Assembly (NCBI GenBank): GCA_035079385.1 | Contig: JAVHKY010000013.1 | Coordinates: forward strand, 12,336,001-12,400,000 | Direction: 5' to 3' | Length of the DNA: 64,000 nucleotides | DNA from: Aspidiotus rigidus | Lineage: Eukaryota; Arthropoda; Insecta; Hemiptera; Diaspididae | Shown here: one piece after another, positions 57,930-64,000 of the stretch | Layout: the number at the start of each line of letters is the position of its first letter | How positions within the stretch are numbered: the first letter of the stretch is position 1 | Program-made: the position numbers and the translations under genes | Notes under the pieces: generated by a model | Told to the model about the DNA's origin: nothing | Seen by the model: only the letters and a program-made list of their open reading frames with translations | The model's database searches: none

Positions 57930-58800
57930 ACCTATACAGTCTGGGAATATAAGAACCCTGCAGAAATGCCCGTCCTTTGGACGGAATCCTTATATTTTTG
58001 TAACCCAAGCCTGTAATGTCCTTAAAGTTGGACGATCCCTCTTTACTTGACGCCGCTTCCGAACTCCAGCTATCAATTTTCTTGCATCCAGAGCTCAAAT
58101 CACTCAGTTTCCAATCTACGGACCCGCTCTGTGCCGTTATGATTCTCTCCTCCTTCCTCTTAAATCTGAAATGCATCTGTCGCTAACCCCTCTGCCAGAT
58201 CCGGCTGATAATCGCCAAACTCGCAACACTGTGTACCGACAACTCATTAGAGACATTTCCCCAACCCACCAGCCCTTCTAAATCTGGACCCAGAACAGGA
58301 TACGCGTACACGATCCAAAGAGTCATAATCAGTCGTTGATTGAAAAGTTCTGTCTCGCAAAACGCCGTATACTCTTCCCTTTCTCACCTCCAGCTGAAAT
58401 TTCTACTGTTGACTGACCACTTCAATCTTTCCTGGATATACCGGACTCCTATTTAACTAATTCCACAAATCAGTGCATTCATCTACTCCTGCAATCGCTA
58501 CTGTCTTCTTCCTGTGGATTCCGGGTCACATCAACTTCCAGGAACATGACGCCATTGTCTATGCCGTCAAAGATTCCTTTCTATTCTATAAAATTTCTGG
58601 TCCTACTTCCAATCTTAGAAACTATCACCCATCTCTGATGATTTTCTCCTGGCATGACGTTTGGAAAGATTAGCCTTCAAACAAACTTGGACCTCCAATC
58701 GAATCAAACGTCATAAAGAAATCATTATCCTCCGCTTCACAATTGGTCACACACGTCCCACCCACTATCATAGTGGTCGAGCTGATATCACTTAGTGTCG
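57930..58800 (+). mobile_element. Decayed LINE, RNase H end
   Basis: Plus-strand frames contain VYRQLIRDI (near 58230), matching IYRKHIAKL of the 40.2-43.1 kb LINE. They then contain WIPGHINFQEHDA (58513-58551) and, after a stop, EIIILRFTIGHTRPTHY (near 58718-58765). The region is shared with the fragment at 1931-2400. Frames are broken, so it is a fossil. Confidence 0.8.
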
Positions 58801-59079
58801 ATATATAGCTCGTAAATATCGCTTTTGTCGTATGTGCAGCCATGGTAGAGTGGGTGCGGTCCACTTGGTTCAGTGTTGGAAGAATCTCCTCGCCGAACCT
58901 CCTCTTCTTCTTGGTAACGCCTAGCTGCAGCGCCTCCATGCGCGCAAAACTTTCGAACACACAACAACAACACCTCCTTAGATACAGTAGATCACTGTTG
59001 GTCTCTTCTTCTTCTTTCTTCAGGCTCAAGTAATCTTCCCAATCTCTTGAAGTGGCCGACTAAGCTTGCCCCGCTCACG

Positions 59080-60720
59080 CTTAACACTCAAATGAGGTGT
59101 ACTGTGGTCTTTCATCCCGCCCTTGGTTGCAGTAAAGGTCCTTTTTAAAGCAGGCGTGGCCGTTCAACACCTGGGTCAGGTAGATGTTCAGCTGACTATA
59201 GTCTCGTATTAACGCGAGGCTTGTCCATCCAGACAGGTCTCTCTGGGCAATTCTTGCTTTCCATTTTTCAAGCAAGGAGCGCTTGGCCTCCTGCTTGACG
59301 AGTGAAGCCTCTTGATCGGTCGTTGTCTTGTTTTTCGCTTTGGACATCACCGCTTTCTCCTCAGCGAGGAGCTCGATTGATGGTGAACGTGGTAATAGGC
59401 AGAGAGCCTTCGTTGAGACCGTGCGATCGGCACTAACACACCTTTTCCATCGTTCTCCGTCTGTAAGGTATCTTCATGGAATCGGTCTTTACTGGGGCAC
59501 CATATAGGAGGATCGACAAGACGGTGCTCATCATGATCCTTCTTTTTGCTTCTCTCGGCTCTCTTAGGTTCCTCATCAGGCGGCTGGGATATGTAACTAC
59601 CTTGGCCGCCTTTTCTGCTGCCACCAAGAAATGGTGCCAGAAGTGCAGCTTCGAGTGAAACCAGACTGCAAGTTCTAGTTTAGCCGACTCAATCCAACGG
59701 GTTACTAGTGACCTCTAGGACCTAATTTACCCGGTTCTCCAGCTGTTTCAGCAGTGCATACCACCAGTGTGTCACCCGCATAGCTGATAAGCTTATCAAA
59801 TGGCAGGTTCAACTTAAAAAATCCCGCTAAATGTGACAGGCAACAAGAGTGGCCCAAGGGCCGATCCCTGCGCACCCCCCCCCCCCGCACAAAACTGGGC
59901 ACTTAACTGTACCAGCAAACGTCTCTATTTGGATTTTTCGACAACTGAGATAGCTGTTGATCTCCCTGAGCAGGTATGCGTACACTTCTGCGTCTGTGAG
60001 GGTTCCAATATCCTCTTCCTAGAATCGACATGTCAAGGCTGAAGGCTGCGCAAAACTGACGCGTATCTATTGCTGACTCAGCTATCCTCTTCAGCCTTAT
60101 ACAGCGCCCAGTTTGAAAACCGTACTAACTACGTGAGATCATATCTCTTTCCTTCAGATAGCTCTCGAATCGATTGACTATCACTCTCTCCTAGAGTTTG
60201 CCAGCGTAGTCTAGCGGACAAAAAGGTCGATAAAAGGATGGCAAGCCAGGTGGTTTATCCTTCTTATCGACTTTCATTAGTCTGGCTTTCTTCCACCGCA
60301 CGAAGAACAGACCCTAGCAACTACCGCATTAAATGTTACAACTGGCAGTGCCAGGTCAAGTGAATAAATTGCGCTCCAGACTGGATTCGGAATCTCATCC
60401 GTGCTCGGAGCTGCAGTCTATTGACAGCTACATCCACCTCAATATTTAGGAGGGACATACACCACTCTTTTTAACTATCATTGAGGGAAGAAGCCATCAA
60501 TGATTCGCCCCACATCATCCGGCTCATTTGCTGAGAGGCCCTTCAACTTCTATATTATGCTCAAGTACCTTGAACTCTCTGTGAAAACTTTTGTGCCGCG
60601 TATTTTGAACTGCTTTTAGTCTTGGGATCGGTAATTTCCTCGTACAGACTAGGATACCTATAAAATAGGCGAGTCTGCTTGGTTTTTTGAACCTTCGCTC
60701 TAGGTCCGTTCTCACTTTTC
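59080..60720 (-). mobile_element. R1-type LINE relic, reverse transcriptase and C-terminus
   Basis: From right to left on the minus strand: WKKARLMK followed by YRPFCPLDYAGKL (about 60290-60200); YAGDTLVV, a YADD box with the second position changed (about 59780); ILLYGAPV (about 59510); and the C-terminal YLTQVLNGHACF near 59170 with a Cys/His tail. This order is typical of R1-clade elements, many of which insert into rDNA, though nothing ribosomal lies here. The catalytic box mutation and many stops show it is dead. Confidence 0.8.
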
Positions 60721-63110
60721 ACCGATCGCATCTTGGGACATTATCTCCAACTGCATTAAGCTGCTGGCAAACTTGCGATCTCTAGTTGTCCAAAGTCTCA
60801 TGAGTACAAAGTTCTTAAGTCGAGATTTCCTCGAATTCTCTTCTCGATAGTTTATGAGTTGAAATTTTTTCGAGTCTCTTATTAGATCAAGGTCATCCGG
60901 ACGTAAATTTTCCCTAGTAATCTTCCTCGGAATAGTTCGTGACGCGCAATTTTTACTGCAGAAGTCACGATCTTGTCTTTGGAAATCGTGCTAGAAGAAG
61001 ACCTTAGTTTGAGCTATGCTCACCAACTTGACCTCAGCAAACTAGGTATAGACTTTGACTCTTGAAGGAAAATTCTGGTGCACATCTTCTTCCCCAGATG
61101 TAGCCTACCTCTAGACAAGGAGCATTCTACTCGTCGTGATAGATGGGTAGGTCGCAGATGTTTGAAAAAGTTCACGCTCGCTATAATTTATCTAACTTAG
61201 CGTGAAGTTGAACTTTCTAGTAACCCCTCGTTTCACTAGCCTCCTCTTGGAAAATGATATTAAAGGGACACCGTTTGACGAGACTGAAAAGAAGCAACAG
61301 GAATCTACAAAATCTTATTTATGTCTACACTTCGAGCTATGACAAAGACGAGCGAAAATGGGTAATGACGTGGAAAAGTTTTCGAAGCATAAAATATGGT
61401 GTTACAAGCATTAAATACAAACGAATCACTCCTGTGCGAATATCGATGAGATGGCAGGATTTGATTATTTTTTATTCGTGAAGTTCGCTTGAGCAAATGT
61501 AGAATGATTGACAGACATCGTGAGATGGAAACTTTTTGTAAATTCGCTCGTTCATCCGAGAAACTTTGACCTGTAATCATATTACTGACGATGACGTTTT
61601 TAGCCGCACGAATTATATTCACGAAAACATACAACGTGTCGTCTGAACGAAAATTTTTGTAATCATTTCGTGCGAACGAAATGTTAAAAGTGCATCTAAT
61701 TCGTCGAGTGCGGCGGGAAATCTGTCATCAAACGAATATTTGAAAGTTTTGAAGCTCGATTTATCTTTACGTGGTCGCAAAAATTTAATTACCATTAAGA
61801 GGTCCGCACCTACGTGCCTTCCGCGTTTACTTTTTTGGGGGTGCCCGGCATTATTAAAATATTTTTGGTTGCGTTATTACGGTTCGCACAGGGGTATCTA
61901 AAAAAATTTTGTATCCATCTACCTCCCACTCGTCTTCGCGATTCCAGTTTACGTGGTTCTATCCTAAATTCGTGCGTAATTTCGAAAGTTGTGCTCGTCC
62001 AAAAGGAAAACGTACAAAAAAACGGTCGTGTATAGGATTGATTTATGTTTTGATGATACGATACTATGGGCAAGTCGCACGGAAAATGGATGGCAGTTTG
62101 CGGTTTTCGTTTGCTGCTGCTTCTGTTGCTGTGACATCAGGATGCAACGCGTGGCAGAGCGCGAGTCGAGTAACTGTACAACCCCATACGGTACAGGGAT
62201 GGGGTCGGGTTGGCGAACGTGACGTACAAACTATCGTCAGCGGACCGTCAAATAGTGTTAGAGAAAATGCAGCTGTGGTTTCGAAAATGCTGAACATGAC
62301 TTTTCTCGGTTGAAGGATGGGATCGAGAAACCAGTCAATTAGTAGAATTCGAGCAATTATTCTCTATCGATTGAAAACGGTTCTGTATAGAGGAGAGAAC
62401 GTTCCGGCTATAATTTCGACCGCGCGTCTTAATTGTCGAAGTTCTCAAAGTTAGTTTCGAAAATTAAATTTTCCGAGTTCGTTCGTGTTTACGGATCATA
62501 GTTCGTACGAGTTCAAAGCTAAGGTGTGTATTGAAATGCATATATTTTACGAGCGAAGGGACGGACATTCTTTACTCGAGGAATGCAAAACTATGAGAAC
62601 GAGCATAACATAAAAGGAGTTTTAATGAACAGAAAACGCTTACGTCGTGGTGTACGGAGCCTTTAAATACTTGTCTTGTAGATACCCTAGAGGACTACCT
62701 GTAGTGTCTTTCGTCTAGTTCAAATCCTACGCAAAGAGCTTTCATTACGTAAACTTTTCGCATTGTTCTCTTATTGTTCGAAAAGATTCGCGCAGAAACT
62801 TATTTCGCTCGACTGATTCTACAGCTTGTCAGAATTAAATTTACTCGTTTTTGTTTTGTTTGTTTTGTTTTGTTTTGTGTTCTTTTCACCACAATTGACA
62901 TTTCTAGACTTTTGTTAATGTTGTCATTCTCGAACCTCATACTTACATACTTACCTTCGTGCTGAAATTATTTGTTCAAGTCTGATAAACCATGTCAACT
63001 TCAATTTCAACCGCGCCTTGTAAATTGTACTCAAGTTGAATTCAATTATAAAGAAGGTACCGGTCTTATGTGTGGTTTACCTATTTTCGAAGAAAAGTTT
63101 TGCTCCTCGT
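60721..63110. other. Unique DNA, no gene recognised
   Basis: CG-containing, host-like sequence. Overlapping open frames on both strands near 61800-62320 have no domain and contradict one another. A TTTTG-type repeat lies near 62845-62885. Confidence 0.35.
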
Positions 63111-63119
63111 ATGCGGTTT

Positions 63120-64000
63120 AAAATTTCCCATCCAGAATTAGGAAACCATGATCATGGTGAAAATTGGACTTCAACGGTTGTGGTCAGAATTTACTGTGCA
63201 CGGAAAAGAAATTCTGTAGTTTTGATCAAAATCTTCTATGGTTGTGGTATCAAATTTTTTGAACACAAAATAGGGATTCTGTGGTTGGAGACAAAATTTT
63301 GTAACCACATCGTAGGAATTCTATTTTTCATGGTTGTGATCAAAAATTTCTGCCTACAACAGAGGAATTCCATGGTAGTGGGTAAAATTCCCACGGTCTG
63401 AGTCTGAATTTCCTGCTCTAGTTGGTCAAAATTATCTATCCTCAACATTAGAATTCCACGATTGTGGTCAAAACTTTTCACAATTGCGGTCTTGGCGCAA
63501 ATTTTCCATGCACAATTCAGCGTTTGGTGGTCTTGGTTGAAACTGTCCATTCACAATATAGGTAGTCTATGGTTCTAATCAAAATTTTTATATGTTCCTG
63601 GTTAAAATTCTCCATTGATAATTAGAAATCCTATGGTATTGGTCCAAACTTCTCATCGGCAACATAGAAATTTCCTGGTTGTGATTAAAACTTTCTATCC
63701 AGGATGAGAAATTTCAGCGTCTTGGTCGAGATTTTTCATCTACAGCATAGAAATTCCATGGTCTCGGGGAAAATTTTTTATCTACAACATAGAAGGAATT
63801 CCATGATCGTGGTCAAAATTATTGTCCATAACATGAAAATTCTATGATTATGGTTGAAATTTTCTATCCAAAATTAAAAATTCCATGGTATTGGTGCAAA
63901 ATTCTCCATGGTCCAAAGTTTCTTTTCAAAACTATGAAATATATGTTTGTCGTCAAATTTTCCCATCCACAATTAGGAATTCCATGACCGTGGATCAAAA
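63120..64000. repeat. Minisatellite, ~55-60 bp imperfect units, runs off the right edge
   Basis: Words such as ATTCCATGGT, GTGGTCAAAATTTT and TCTATCCACAA recur about every 50-60 bp from 63120 to the window end, in 14 or more degraded units. Short open frames within it are by-products. It resembles satellite or transposon-internal arrays. Confidence 0.8.

Noticed and set aside
59080..59350. Independent small gene on the minus strand
   Set aside because: The sequence matches the C-terminal YLTQ.L.GH region of R1-type LINEs, so it is part of a transposon relic.
61909..62313. Overlapping open frames on both strands
   Set aside because: No domain, no supporting splice sites, and mutually exclusive frames. 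They are likely by-products of a CG-richer stretch.

Overview
This is nuclear DNA of an arthropod, probably an insect. The signs are spliced genes with GT-AG introns, an AT-rich background dense in mono- and dinucleotide runs, and many decayed LINE, Helitron and foldback elements. Nothing prokaryotic is visible. The species cannot be named from the sequence.

Layout. (1) 1-2.4 kb: two decayed RNase H ends of one non-LTR retrotransposon group, on opposite strands. (2) 2.9-7.6 kb, minus strand: the last eight coding exons (all introns phase 0, 589 codons) of a Tudor-domain protein, most like the TDRD7/Tapas group of piRNA and germ-granule proteins. (3) 8.2-12.4 kb: small repeats, a MITE with 8-bp target duplications, and an RTE-type LINE relic. 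(4) 13.0-15.2 kb: a diverged BTB-BACK-Kelch gene with a tandemly duplicated 3' end. (5) 17.9-18.5 kb: the first three coding exons of a GRK4/5/6-type G-protein-coupled receptor kinase (fly Gprk2 type), plus strand. Its kinase exons were not found, so they lie further right in the window unseen or beyond it. (6) 22.2-51.4 kb: three copies of one cassette. Each has a 5' flank with a TATA/Inr-like promoter and a 95-98 bp 5'-UTR intron, an intact single-exon BTB-BACK-Kelch gene (595, 599 and 600 aa), an antisense RNase H relic, and a ~1.3 kb noncoding repeat block. (7) 51.4-64 kb: mostly non-coding, with more RNase H relics, an R1-type LINE relic (minus strand) and a minisatellite at the right edge.

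The copies serve as 'empty site' references for each other. They show a 954-bp Helitron in cassette 1, two head-to-tail Helitrons (6.9 kb) that split the promoter region of cassette 2, and a 614-bp foldback plus a ~135-bp hammerhead-like insertion in cassette 3. All three reading frames stayed open while their flanks were rebuilt by transposons. If the GRK gene runs rightward past 51 kb, the whole cluster sits inside its third intron. That is inference.

The strongest observations are the recent BTB-Kelch amplification, the precise Helitron insertions with empty sites, a 3'-terminal hairpin shared by two LINE families with apparent compensatory changes, and hammerhead-like cores in two repeats.
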